Positions 55,616-64,000 of a stretch of 64,000 bases of DNA are shown here, one piece after another. Each line of letters begins with the position of its first letter. The first letter of the stretch is position 1. The position numbers were made by a program, and so were the translations under genes. This stretch comes from an uncultured Synechococcaceae cyanobacterium (lineage in GTDB: Bacteria > Cyanobacteriota > Cyanobacteriia > PCC-6307 > Cyanobiaceae): the NCBI GenBank assembly GCA_902634405.1, contig CACPJY010000003.1, positions 1 through 64,000 of the forward strand, given 5' to 3'. Below the pieces are notes generated by a model. That model was given only the letters and a program-made list of their open reading frames with translations. It made no database searches and was not told the DNA's origin.

Positions 55616-57202
55616 TTAAAGAGTTACAGGGTGAGCCTCCTGAATACCTTGAATTGAATAAATGCTCTTCAACAAATTTGCAGGGATTGGGTCATCAATA
55701 CTTAAAACCATTACTGCATCTCCTCTAACTATTCGACGTCCAACCTGCATAGAAGCAATGTTCACATTATGCTCTCCCAGAAGAGAGCCCAACTGACCGA
55801 TAATCCCTGGCATATCGCGATGACGTGTAAACAACATATGTCGGCTTGGAGCTACATTTAAAGGGAATTCATCGATGTTAGTGATTCGCAGATCCCCATC
55901 AGCAAAAACCGCGCCTGTAACCATATGACCACCATCTTTTCCTCTCGTTGTTAATTGAATTGAACCACCGGCAAAATCTTTTGATGTCTCGTCCTTAACC
56001 TCTAATACATTTATTCCTCTGCCTTTTGCTTCTAAAGAAGCATTGACATAATTAATGCGATCACCAAGTGCAGTTGTCAATAAGCCCTTAAGAGATGCAA
56101 TTACCAATGGCTGAGAAGGATGTTTTGCGAACTCACCTTGTAAACGAACTTCCAACTCTTCTAAATATCCAGCGGAAAGCTGGCTCACTAATAATCCCAA
56201 CGTTTCAGCTAACTGCAAATGAGGTTTAAGCATTTCCATTATTTCTGCACTCAAGCCAGGAATATTTACAGCACTTCGAGCAGGTAAACCCAAGAGAACA
56301 TCCCTAATTTGCTCGGCAACATCAATCGCTACATTCTCTTGAGCTTCCTCAGTAGAAGCACCCAAATGTGGAGTAAGAATCAACTTATCCTTCACAGAAA
56401 GCAATGAAGAACCCTTTTCAAGCGGTTCATTCGCAAAGACATCTATAGCCGCTCCAGCAATTACTCCTTTTGTAATTGCATTAGCCAATGCAGGCTCATC
56501 AATAATTCCACCCCGAGCACAATTAACCAACCTTGCTGTCGATTTCATTGATTTCAACAAGTCTGCATCTACCAAATTTTCAGTATCTGGAGTTCTTGGC
56601 AAATGAAGACTGACGTAATCAGATTGCTTAAAGAGTGACTCAATAGAAGTTAATCGCACTTGCATTTGTTGAGCTCTATCAGCTGAAATAAATGGGTCAT
56701 ATCCAATTACCTCCATTCCCATTGCCTTAGCAACATGAGCAACATGAGAGCCAATCTTCCCCAGCCCGACTACACCTAAAACCTTTTTGTACAACTCATT
56801 TCCAACATATTTCTTTCTATCCCACCCACCTGAAATAGTACTGCTGTGAGCATGCGGGACATGACGAGACAGAGACAGCAATAAAGCCAAAGCATGTTCT
56901 GCTGCAGCGATAGTGTTCCCCCCAGGAGAGTTGACAACCAATACCCCTTGTTTTGTGGCGGCGGGAATATCAACATTGTCAACACCAACCCCTGCTCGAC
57001 CAATAATTCTTAAGCGACTGGCTGACTCGATTACATCTGCTGTGACCTGAGTGCCAGATCGGATCATCAAAGCGTCATAGTCACCAATAATCTTTTTAAG
57101 ATCATCAGTCTCTAAACCGATCTGTTGATCGACTTGAGCAACCTGGCTAAGGATATCTATTCCCGCCTTATCAATAGGGTCTGAAACCAAAATTCTCGTC
57201 AT
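55616..57202 (-). CDS. serA: D-3-phosphoglycerate dehydrogenase
   Basis: 528 residues from the ATG at 57202; the frame runs to 57223. The NAD-binding GLGKIGSHVAHVAKAMG, catalytic Arg in LVNCARGGIIDEPAL and HLGASTEEAQENVA are intact. The C-terminal ASB and ACT domains (MPGIIGQLGSLLGEHNVNIA) match the long form. It starts serine synthesis from 3-phosphoglycerate. It is upstream of prmA and divergent from the next gene. Confidence 0.96.
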   Translation of the reverse strand: MTRILVSDPIDKAGIDILSQVAQVDQQIGLETDDLKKIIGDYDALMIRSGTQVTADVIESASRLRIIGRAGVGVDNVDIPAATKQGVLVVNSPGGNTIAAAEHALALLLSLSRHVPHAHSSTISGGWDRKKYVGNELYKKVLGVVGLGKIGSHVAHVAKAMGMEVIGYDPFISADRAQQMQVRLTSIESLFKQSDYVSLHLPRTPDTENLVDADLLKSMKSTARLVNCARGGIIDEPALANAITKGVIAGAAIDVFANEPLEKGSSLLSVKDKLILTPHLGASTEEAQENVAIDVAEQIRDVLLGLPARSAVNIPGLSAEIMEMLKPHLQLAETLGLLVSQLSAGYLEELEVRLQGEFAKHPSQPLVIASLKGLLTTALGDRINYVNASLEAKGRGINVLEVKDETSKDFAGGSIQLTTRGKDGGHMVTGAVFADGDLRITNIDEFPLNVAPSRHMLFTRHRDMPGIIGQLGSLLGEHNVNIASMQVGRRIVRGDAVMVLSIDDPIPANLLKSIYSIQGIQEAHPVTL

Positions 57203-57301
57203 AAATGGCGGAGGAAAACCCATAAGAACTTTAGAGAGCTAAGCCTTTTTGTACGAAAGAAGCAAGGAGAGGGTTCAGAATTCAAACAACTAAAAATTCA
57301 A

Positions 57302-57883
57302 ATGATGACGATTTGCATTGTTGTACTGCCCGAAAAGTCTGCTGCAAAGCAACTATTTGAAAGCCTGAAAGAAGGGGGGACTCCACTTTTGGAGTGCAAA
57401 TTAGTCCCTCCCAATCTCAGCGAAAAGTCATCGGGAGAAAAGGGTTCCGCTGATTCTGTACTCTCAAACACTGACAATGTACTGCCTGAATTATCTATAG
57501 ATCAGGTCGAATTACTAAACCCCAAACTGACAAGACGAAATCGACAAAAATCTATGTCCCTTTGGTTAATGCCATTTGGTTTTTTAGCTGGACTTACGTT
57601 CGCAAAAATGACAGGTTTGCAAACCTTTGAGAACCTAGGAATAGGCTCATTTGGCGAGCCTATTGCTGGAGGGTTACTTGGGATGGGATCAGGCTGGCTT
57701 GGGAGCCAAGTCGCTTCAGCAAGTGTGAATTCAATAAACAAAGATGATTTACGAAGTATTAAAAAGCTCAATGAAGATGGTCAATGGCTGCTGCTCTTAG
57801 AAACCCCTTTTGAAGTTGAACCCCCTTGGCGAACAATTCAAGAAGTAAACCCTATTCAAGTTGTGAGGCTTAGTGCCCAGTGA
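57302..57883 (+). CDS. Membrane-associated protein, unknown
   Basis: 193 residues. A hydrophobic, glycine-rich middle (about 82-140: MSLWLMPFGFLAGLTFAKMT, GGLLGMGSGWLGSQVAS) suggests one or two membrane helices. N- and C-terminal parts are soluble. I do not recognise the family. Its stop overlaps the next start by 4 bases, so it is co-expressed with the PSII S4 protein. Confidence 0.65.
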   Translation: MMTICIVVLPEKSAAKQLFESLKEGGTPLLECKLVPPNLSEKSSGEKGSADSVLSNTDNVLPELSIDQVELLNPKLTRRNRQKSMSLWLMPFGFLAGLTFAKMTGLQTFENLGIGSFGEPIAGGLLGMGSGWLGSQVASASVNSINKDDLRSIKKLNEDGQWLLLLETPFEVEPPWRTIQEVNPIQVVRLSAQ

Positions 57884-58668
57884 ATTTGCCTCGAGAAGAG
57901 CTTTTGAAGGGTTGTTCTAATCCAAAAGGTCTTAATCAACTAATAACGCAAGCAGAGCGAGTCCTTAAGTCATGGCAACCATCCTGGAGTGGATTTGTAG
58001 AAGCTCAATTAAAAGAAGAAGCCTTTCGAAGATTAACTGTACTTAGCGATCTTGAATGGGATGCCAATGGTGGTTATCCAGAAGCAGAGAGGCAAAGAAT
58101 ACTTTGCAAACGTATTTCAGGCCCTGAAAGGTCTCTAAATGAACAAGCTCCAATCTCAGGAATTCTTATCGAAGGGAACTTTTTATTTGATAATCCCACG
58201 CCAAAAGACATAAGAGAAGCATTGCAGACAATAGGTTTGCCTAGCAATGGGTTAGGGGATATATGGATCCAAGGTGATCGAGGTGCACAAGCCCTTTGCA
58301 CGCCTGAAGCTGCAATCGTTCTTAATGGTGCAAAAGGACAAGTAAGAGATGTGAAGATTCAATGCGAAGAAATTGAAGTTGAGCGTCTAAGTCTGCCAGC
58401 TAAAAGAAGTCCTAAAACCTTTTACAGCATTGAAGCCTCACGCAGGCTTGATGCAATAGCCTCAGCAGGGTTCGGGATCTCAAGGGCAAAAACAAATGAT
58501 TCCATTCAAAAGGGGAAGCTAAGACTGAATTGGCAATCAATAAAACATGTCCATCAAGAGATTTCTCCAGGTGATCGATTACAACTTGAGAACAAAGGTT
58601 CGATTCAAATCATTAGCCTTAATCTCACGAAACGAGAGCGTTGGCGGGTGGAAATTAAACGAAATTAA
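57880..58668 (+). CDS. Photosystem II S4-domain protein
   Basis: 262 residues. The C-terminal S4 RNA-binding domain is visible at about 185-235 (SRRLDAIASAGFGISRAKTN, then LRLNWQSIKHVHQEISPGDR). The N-terminal domain has the YlmH-like layout, with GYPEAERQRILCKRI. The family is annotated as photosystem II S4-domain protein in cyanobacteria and plants (TIGR03069, from memory). Start GTG at 57880, coupled to the gene before. It ends 73 bases before tRNA-Val. Confidence 0.85.
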   Translation: MNLPREELLKGCSNPKGLNQLITQAERVLKSWQPSWSGFVEAQLKEEAFRRLTVLSDLEWDANGGYPEAERQRILCKRISGPERSLNEQAPISGILIEGNFLFDNPTPKDIREALQTIGLPSNGLGDIWIQGDRGAQALCTPEAAIVLNGAKGQVRDVKIQCEEIEVERLSLPAKRSPKTFYSIEASRRLDAIASAGFGISRAKTNDSIQKGKLRLNWQSIKHVHQEISPGDRLQLENKGSIQIISLNLTKRERWRVEIKRN

Positions 58669-58741
58669 ACTCTTAGTCAGTCCAGCTGCTAACTTTCTTC
58701 CGAGTTCAAGTGGTCCCGAATCATTCGAGAACTCACAACAA

Positions 58742-58813
58742 GGGCGATTAGCTCAGAGGTAGAGCACTACCTTGACACGGTAGGAGTCACTGGTTCGATT
58801 CCAGTATCGCCCA
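58742..58813 (+). tRNA. tRNA-Val (anticodon GAC)
   Basis: 72 bases. The acceptor stem GGGCGAT pairs with ATCGCCC, discriminator A. The anticodon arm is CTACC-TTGACAC-GGTAG with GAC in the loop, and the T arm is CTGGTTCGATTCCAG. No encoded CCA. It precedes murD by 25 bases; the island-like stretch starts beyond murD. Confidence 0.97.
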
Positions 58814-58838
58814 TCCCTCTACTCCCGCAGGGTTCACA

Positions 58839-60239
58839 ATGGCGCTCATGGTGGTAGTAGGAATAGGTCGTTCAGGCATAGCTGCAGCAAAACTTCTGCG
58901 TTCAGAAGGTCATCACGTAATAATCTTGGAAAGCAAGCAAGATCCCTCGTTATCTGAAACGGCAAACGAACTGAGAAAAGAGGGTATAGAAGTTGAACTT
59001 GGCAAAGAATTAACTTTTCAAAATTTCAATCCATGGATTAATAAAATCACGAATGTCGTTATAAGCCCAGGTATTCCTTGGGATCATGCAACGCTTCAGG
59101 AACTGCGAAAACGTGGAATATCAGTAAAAGGAGAAATAGGAATTGCCTGGGAAAGGTTGAAGCATATCCCTTGGATTGGAGTAACTGGTACGAACGGAAA
59201 GACAACGATTGTCCATCTTTTGAATCATGTATTAGAAAGCAATGGTCTAAAAGCCCTAATGGGAGGGAATATGGGGCGTCCAGCATCGGATATAGCTCTT
59301 TCAATCAATAACAAGACAAATGCAACTCCTCAATGGCTTGTGATGGAGCTAAGTAGTTACCAAATCGAAGCAGCACCAAGTATTTCTCCCAGGATAGGGA
59401 TATGGACAAACCTCTCTCCCGATCACCTCGATCGACATGGGACAGTTGAAGCTTACGCAGGAATCAAAAATAATCTTCTCGAACAATCTGCTATTCGAAT
59501 CTTTAATGGTGATGATCCCTATTTAAGAGCTAAGCGAGAAGATATGGAACAAGGGATTTGGACAAGTTGTGAAGGTAGAAATTCAAATAAAGGGCAAATA
59601 GATCTTTGGGTTAATGAGCAAGGATTTTTCGAAAGCCAATCTGAAGTGCTATTTAATACGAGGATTGCAGGAATCAAAGGCAAGCACAATCTACAGAATT
59701 TGCTACAAGTTATAGCTGCGGCAAAACATATAGGAATATCCACAAAAGGGATAAAAAAAAGTCTTCGCTCCTTCAAGGGAATTCCGCATCGACTTCAAAA
59801 AATTGGTGCTATAGAAAATTTAGAAATATTTAATGACAGCAAAGCTACTAACTACGAAGCTGCAGAAGCAGGGCTAAGAGCAATGATAGGAACTACTGTA
59901 TTACTAGCTGGAGGAAAAGCGAAGAGAGGAACATCATCTGGTTGGGTTAATGAAATAATAAAACAAACTTATGCTGTAGTACTTTTTGGCAAAGACGGCA
60001 AAGATCTTGCGAATTTGATCACCAAAGCGGGCTACAAAGGTAAAGTTTTAATTTACAGAGATCTTCCTCAGTCTGTCCCTAGAGCATTGGAAATTTGCTT
60101 GCAAAATAATGTCGCAAACTTATTACTTTCTCCAGCCTGTGCTAGCTTTGATCAATACACAGATTACGAGGAGCGTGGAGAGCACTTTATAAAAATAGTG
60201 AATAAATTCATACTAAAAAAAAGAGAATCAACTAAATAA
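58839..60239 (+). CDS. murD: UDP-N-acetylmuramoylalanine-D-glutamate ligase
   Basis: 466 residues. ATP loop GVTGTNGKTT at 114-123, then NLSPDHLDRHGTVEAYAGIK, and EIFNDSKATN-type end block FNDSKATNYEA. It adds D-glutamate to UDP-MurNAc-L-Ala in peptidoglycan synthesis. It ends 8 bases before the next convergent gene. Confidence 0.96.
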   Translation: MALMVVVGIGRSGIAAAKLLRSEGHHVIILESKQDPSLSETANELRKEGIEVELGKELTFQNFNPWINKITNVVISPGIPWDHATLQELRKRGISVKGEIGIAWERLKHIPWIGVTGTNGKTTIVHLLNHVLESNGLKALMGGNMGRPASDIALSINNKTNATPQWLVMELSSYQIEAAPSISPRIGIWTNLSPDHLDRHGTVEAYAGIKNNLLEQSAIRIFNGDDPYLRAKREDMEQGIWTSCEGRNSNKGQIDLWVNEQGFFESQSEVLFNTRIAGIKGKHNLQNLLQVIAAAKHIGISTKGIKKSLRSFKGIPHRLQKIGAIENLEIFNDSKATNYEAAEAGLRAMIGTTVLLAGGKAKRGTSSGWVNEIIKQTYAVVLFGKDGKDLANLITKAGYKGKVLIYRDLPQSVPRALEICLQNNVANLLLSPACASFDQYTDYEERGEHFIKIVNKFILKKRESTK

Positions 60240-60247
60240 AAAACATG

Positions 60248-60517
60248 CTATATCTCATATTCATTCTCAAATTGTGTGATAAGTTCATGATATCGCTTAA
60301 GAGCAGCCTCAGTATCATCAGTCAAGCCATTCACTTGATACTCTTTTGCAAGAAAAACACTTATGTCCTTAGCATATGAAAAGGCAGTACGATACTCCTC
60401 TTGCAACTCCTCTTCATCTATATCATTAATAATTGCTGTAATCAATTCCACACGCTTGGTTATTGATGAGATTTCTTTTTCCATTTCAGAGCTCAACTTC
60501 CTGCGCCGTTTTGGCAT
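60248..60517 (-). CDS. Small helical protein, unknown
   Basis: 89 residues from the ATG at 60517 (MPKRRRKLSSEMEKEI). The N-terminus is basic, the rest acidic and helical (ITAIINDIDEEELQEEYRTA), a coiled-coil-like profile. Converges with murD. A TTG at 60523 would add two residues. No family recognised. Confidence 0.5.
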   Translation of the reverse strand: MPKRRRKLSSEMEKEISSITKRVELITAIINDIDEEELQEEYRTAFSYAKDISVFLAKEYQVNGLTDDTEAALKRYHELITQFENEYEI

Positions 60518-60650
60518 CTCCAATCAATCGTAAGACTCTTCAAGAATACATGAATAGTAAGAAAAAGGTAATAAAGCAAACAAACTGGTTATATGAACAC
60601 CTCAGGGTTTAAAGTTAAAAAAGACACCTCTAGCAAAAACCGTTTAGCTC

Positions 60651-60809
60651 ATGGCACCCTTTGACGAGAAAGGCAAGTATGTACGGATTCCAACAGACCT
60701 AAAACCAAAAAATAATCAAATAGATCTATTGAACTTAAACAATAAAAGAATTTATTTCACTTTACTAGTAGCCATAACGGTCATTTTTGTATTTATATCA
60801 AAGCTATAA
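60651..60809 (+). CDS. 52-residue membrane protein
   Basis: Frame from ATG 60651 to TAA 60807-60809. It starts MAPFDEKGKYVRIPTDLKPK, a polar and basic N-terminus, and ends with one hydrophobic helix (YFTLLVAITVIFVFISKL). That layout is that of a single-pass small membrane protein. No close ribosome site is obvious. Its reasonable composition and clear helix make a real gene likely, though no homologue is known to me. Confidence 0.45.
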   Translation: MAPFDEKGKYVRIPTDLKPKNNQIDLLNLNNKRIYFTLLVAITVIFVFISKL

Positions 60810-61570
60810 TTGAAGAATAAGGATTTTGACGCTACAAAGAATGCAATAAATATAAAAATATTTTAAAACCAAAATAAAACCTACTAGGATAAATGCATGA
60901 GATAGCTGAAAAACTTGAGGAAATCAACAGAAAAAACAGTGTTTTTTGGGTTGGCAACAATGATCCTATTCCTAGACTCGCTCATAACTCTTCTGTCTAT
61001 CTTTAGAAAGGGCGTTATGCGGAAAGAAATCCTGGATAAAAGAACAAGCTTTGGATTTGACATAATAATTCATCACTAAGTACCAATTCGAAAAAACATC
61101 ATTAAAAGAGTTGTTTCTAGAAATTGAGCAAATGAGTATTCATTACTATCGCAAATGATTGAGAATTACGTTTATATCTCTTGAGAAGATAAGAAAAGCT
61201 ATGCTCAAGTTTTTCAGGCGAGAGAACCTCAGAACGGAGTCACCATTTATAGATTCCTCTAACTACAAAGCCATTCTGCAAGCAGCAGACATAGGTCAGC
61301 TATGGGGGCCAAGGGGACATTTCTATCCTGACTGTTCAGCCGAAGCAAGTAAAAGTGGTGATACCTTCGCGTCAGGATTCTGGTAAAGTTTAATTACCTA
61401 TCTGCAGACCCGACAAGAATTAATTGTGGTCAGATATTGGAGTTAATTTATTAAGGGTTTAAGATTGATTTGCTTTAATCTACTTAATAATAAGTTAAGC
61501 TATAAGTGGAGTTATTAAAAGAATAATAGACTACTTTTGTTCGGGTAGAACTTAACATTGTTCAGTTGAT
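60810..61570. other. AT-rich stretch with only minor frames
   Basis: No confident gene. Two overlapping small frames exist: ATG at 60896 (36-37 codons, MHEIAEKLEEINRKN) and a TTG at 60915 in another frame (54 codons, with a hydrophobic run GLATMILFLDSLITLLSI, ending 61079). A third, 61159-61386 (75 codons, TTG start, or ATG at 61201), holds ILQAADIGQLWGPRGHFYPD. None has enough support. No RNA gene seen. Confidence 0.4.
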
Positions 61571-61819
61571 TCAATTACTTCGATTAATATTCCTATATTC
61601 CCGTCTAATTTTACTTAGAAGTGAATTCTTTCTGCGTAAGGAGACTTGAAGATCCTTTTTATCGTAAGCTGATCGAGAAGCCTTACTCATATCCATCCAG
61701 GATTTTATTGGAATTTTTGAAGAACGTTTTAAAGAAAAGAAGGGAATTGAGAGTTTGGACCCTTTAAGTAGGATAAAAATAAGAAGGCTTAGAGCAGTAA
61801 CTAAAATAATCAAGAACAT
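61571..61819 (-). CDS. Small basic membrane-anchored protein, unknown
   Basis: 82 residues. An N-terminal hydrophobic segment (MFLIILVTALSLLIFILLKG) is followed by a strongly basic tail (SLKRSSKIPIKSWMDMSKAS, then RRKNSLLSKIRREYR). It should be anchored with the basic part inside. No family recognised, and it stands alone in an AT-rich stretch. Confidence 0.45.
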   Translation of the reverse strand: MFLIILVTALSLLIFILLKGSKLSIPFFSLKRSSKIPIKSWMDMSKASRSAYDKKDLQVSLRRKNSLLSKIRREYRNINRSN

Positions 61820-61980
61820 ACTAGGTAAGAAAGAAAAGGAAATACAGACGAAGTCGTGAAGGGATTATAAATTAAAGGTAAAGTAATTTAAATTGAAGTA
61901 AAGAGAATCGTTGAGAGAAGAACTTTTAATTATAAAGCAGGGTAGGGGTAAGAAGCTAATTCATAAAAAAAAGGAAAACT

Positions 61981-62583
61981 GTGATATTAATCAGGGGAGG
62001 GGCTTGCATAGACAGACATATTATACTTATAGTTGAAAAAATATTTAACTCACATTCAAAAAAAATGTTCTCTGAAGATGAAAAAATATATTTCTATGAC
62101 AACCAATTATCTGAGATTTTCACAAGTAATGAAAATGCATTGATCGATTTTATAAAAGAGTACATCGAAGACGATAAGATTAGAGAGAGCTTGAAAGGTT
62201 GGCCTGATGAAATAAAAATTAAAATTGTAGATAAATTCCTAGAAGGGAAAATTGATAATGATAGTAATGATGAAGACGTTAAATCTTGGGAAGAATATTA
62301 CGAGATGTATGATGGCAAGTTCGATGAGTATAATATGATTCATATCACGATCTACAAACAATACAGAAGTGAGTTAGAGGATCTAGACTACGAAATGCAA
62401 GAAATTGATGAAAATTGGCACAAGCCAGGTTCTGGAGAATTCAAACTTAATGAGCATGGTGATTTAGTAATTATTCATAGCTGCCCAGATAGAGAAATAT
62501 TTAAGTTCGGAGTTGATCAATTGCTAGAGGATCTTTGGATAAAACAGGAGTGGGTAAGAGAAGCTGCATTGACAGCCATGTGA
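61981..62583 (+). CDS. Acidic protein of unknown function
   Basis: 200 residues from GTG at 61981, or 172 from ATG at 62065 (MFSEDEKIYFYDNQ). It is very acidic (DDKIRESLKGWPDE, NDSNDEDVKSWEEY). The C-terminal part ends FKFGVDQLLEDLWIKQEWVR. I see no motif. Base use is AT-rich compared with the core genes to the left, so transfer into this region is possible. Confidence 0.5.
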   Translation: MILIRGGACIDRHIILIVEKIFNSHSKKMFSEDEKIYFYDNQLSEIFTSNENALIDFIKEYIEDDKIRESLKGWPDEIKIKIVDKFLEGKIDNDSNDEDVKSWEEYYEMYDGKFDEYNMIHITIYKQYRSELEDLDYEMQEIDENWHKPGSGEFKLNEHGDLVIIHSCPDREIFKFGVDQLLEDLWIKQEWVREAALTAM

Positions 62584-63006
62584 GGTCGAAAATGTCCAGC
62601 TAATGTAAAGTTGAACTGGATCATTGGTATCAACCGGTAAAGCAAAATTAAAAAGAAGGGTTAAATACTTTATCTAGAGATGATGAAAACATTTTCAATC
62701 GCAAAACTCTATAAAGAAAAGAAGAGGTTAATACTTTAGTAAATACTGATAAGAAGAGAAACAAACTTTTTAAAAATTTATTCAAGAGCCAATAGCTAGT
62801 ATCCCTATAATTAAAGCCAGGCGTACATCTAAATAGTTTTTATTAAAGAGTCAATAAGTTATCTCAGATTAAAGTGGTAATTACTATTAAAGTTAAGCAT
62901 TAAGGTTATACAAATCAGAATGTTAGAAGAGATAAAAAGATTCGGGTAAACAAAAACTAGTTTGATTATCTGGCATAAGTAGGGCTAGAATGGAATAGAA
63001 ATTAAA
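62584..63006. other. AT-rich intergenic region
   Basis: 423 bases without a convincing gene. A reverse-strand stretch near 62780-62850 translates to a hydrophobic, start-less fragment (DVRLALIIGILAIGS), which could be the remnant of a decayed small membrane gene. Forward frames are all shorter than 20 codons with a start. No RNA gene recognised. Confidence 0.35.
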
Positions 63007-63843
63007 TTGGCCTTAAAAGCTAGAGCTCTATCACAACTAAGTAATATGTATTTTAGCAATAATGATTTTCTAATACACCTTAGAGAGATTAAGTCAAAGG
63101 GGTTAATAGCTTTAAAATCGGAATATGAGACTGAAGGGGTTAGAAGGGAAGAGTTTCAGGCGTTAGCGGATATTTGCAAATCACTTTCAATACCACTATC
63201 ACTCAAAATAGGTGGTTGTGAGGCAATAACAGACTTATACGACTGTCGCAAATACAACGTTGACTATATAATTGCTCCTATGATAGAGAGCATATATGCT
63301 GTCAAAAAATTCTCAAGAGCAATAAACAGAGTATTCCCAGATCCTGCATGTAAGAATAATTTTCTAATCAACATTGAAACAATTTCAGCATTTAAAAACA
63401 TTGACGGGATACTCGATGAAGTCAATAAAAGCAAGTACTTAAATGGTGTTGTTTTTGGGAGAGTAGATTTCACATCATCACTCAATAAAGGTTCCTCAGG
63501 CATAGACTCAGATGTTGTAAGGGAAGCGGTGATAACTGTGGCAATAAAGTGTAGAGAAAGAAATATTGATTTTGTAGTTGGGGGAGGCATCTCTGCAAAG
63601 TCGGTAGGTTTTCTAACAAAGTTATCGGAAATAAATTTAACAAGATTTGAAACTAGGAAATGTATTTTCGAGTCATCAGTATTGCATAATACAGAAGTAG
63701 ATTCTATTTTAAGACAAGCCCTACAAGTAGAGCTATTGTGGCTAAATGCCAAAAGAAAATACTATCAAGAAATTTCATCTGAAAATAACGATCGATTAGA
63801 TATTCTCTCAAGAAGGCATATTGACCGTATAGAAGATAGTTAG
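63007..63843 (+). CDS. HpcH/HpaI aldolase-like TIM-barrel protein
   Basis: 278 residues. The sequence follows HpcH/HpaI aldolases: KSEYETEGVRREEFQALADI at the start, IAPMIESIYAVKKF, LINIETISAFKNIDGIL with the conserved Glu, and GVVFGRVDFTSSLNKGS in place of the usual IGPxDLSxSLG motif. Such enzymes cleave or form C-C bonds with pyruvate-type donors, using a metal. Relatives are found in surface-sugar clusters, as I recall. Start is probably TTG at 63007, since an in-frame stop lies at 62986. Nothing else of a pathway is visible before the window ends. Confidence 0.65.
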   Translation: MALKARALSQLSNMYFSNNDFLIHLREIKSKGLIALKSEYETEGVRREEFQALADICKSLSIPLSLKIGGCEAITDLYDCRKYNVDYIIAPMIESIYAVKKFSRAINRVFPDPACKNNFLINIETISAFKNIDGILDEVNKSKYLNGVVFGRVDFTSSLNKGSSGIDSDVVREAVITVAIKCRERNIDFVVGGGISAKSVGFLTKLSEINLTRFETRKCIFESSVLHNTEVDSILRQALQVELLWLNAKRKYYQEISSENNDRLDILSRRHIDRIEDS

Positions 63844-64000
63844 ATACCTGTAGTTATTTAAAAATTAAGGTTTATTTTTATAAAAAATGAAAAATTCTAA
63901 ATCAATGCTAAAAAAGAAATATTACTATTGATGCTTCTAGATCTTTTTACAAATCAGGCAGACCTCTAATAATTTAATATTATTTGCTTTTTTAATTTCA

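Noticed and set aside
60896-61079. High-light-inducible (hli) gene suggested by AEKLEEINRKN
   Set aside because: HLI proteins need a chlorophyll-binding helix with an ExxNGRxAM pattern. It is missing here, and the frame stops after 37 codons.
63264-63752. Reverse 162-residue frame in the aldolase-like gene
   Set aside because: The forward frame has a family pattern across its length; the reverse frame is Ser/Thr-rich shadow coding.

Overview
The window looks like chromosome from a low-light-type Prochlorococcus, or a very close picocyanobacterium. The DNA is AT-rich by eye and almost every gap between genes is short. Many genes are typical of cyanobacteria: Ycf46-type AAA ATPase, DUF2808, DUF3119, DUF3086, DUF1825, the photosystem II S4-domain protein, NblS and petF. 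kaiB and kaiC stand beside rplU-rpmA with no kaiA, an arrangement known from Prochlorococcus. I could not run a search, so the genus is an inference.

Layout. 1-3.6 kb: the end of a glycosyltransferase gene, an EamA transporter, sppA, aroH and a DUF2808 protein. 3.6-12.7 kb: a long forward block for translation and membrane biogenesis (rpmH, rnpA, a PH-domain protein, yidC with an Ig-like insert, ycf46, serS, rseP, rpsN, pnp). 12.7-15.6 kb: cysQ, rsmI and two conserved small-genome proteins. 15.6-19.3 kb: tRNA-Arg followed by an accessory islet (StrG-like dioxygenase, excisionase-like HTH protein, repeat-containing membrane protein, small exported proteins). 19.4-25.2 kb: gluQ, HU, a metallo-beta-lactamase-fold protein without its metal ligands, glgX, tRNA-Gly and a GPH-type transporter. 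25.2-28 kb: an envelope-lipid string (mlaE, DUF3119, DUF3086, plsY), facing pyrF-tyrS-DUF1825.

30.7-34.5 kb: an HhH protein next to a GIY-YIG-like protein, then pepA and an exported MsrA. 34.5-41 kb: a reverse operon for outer-membrane assembly (purC, Omp85, lpxC, fabZ, lpxA, lpxB, msrA). 42-48.5 kb: purD-nblS facing kaiBC, then rplU-rpmA. 48.5-60.2 kb: a methyltransferase, truB, nagB, a SpoIID-like protein, rnz, petF, prmA, serA, the PSII S4 protein, tRNA-Val and murD. 60.2-64 kb: a gene-poor, AT-rich stretch with small unknown proteins and an HpcH/HpaI-like aldolase, probably the edge of a genomic island.

I do not see a clearly new multi-gene system (no CRISPR, phage module, transposase or integrase). 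The best leads are the HhH plus GIY-YIG gene pair, the degenerate metallo-beta-lactamase-fold protein, the tRNA-Arg islet, the clock locus without kaiA, and the perfect 16-bp palindrome inside the DUF3086 gene.
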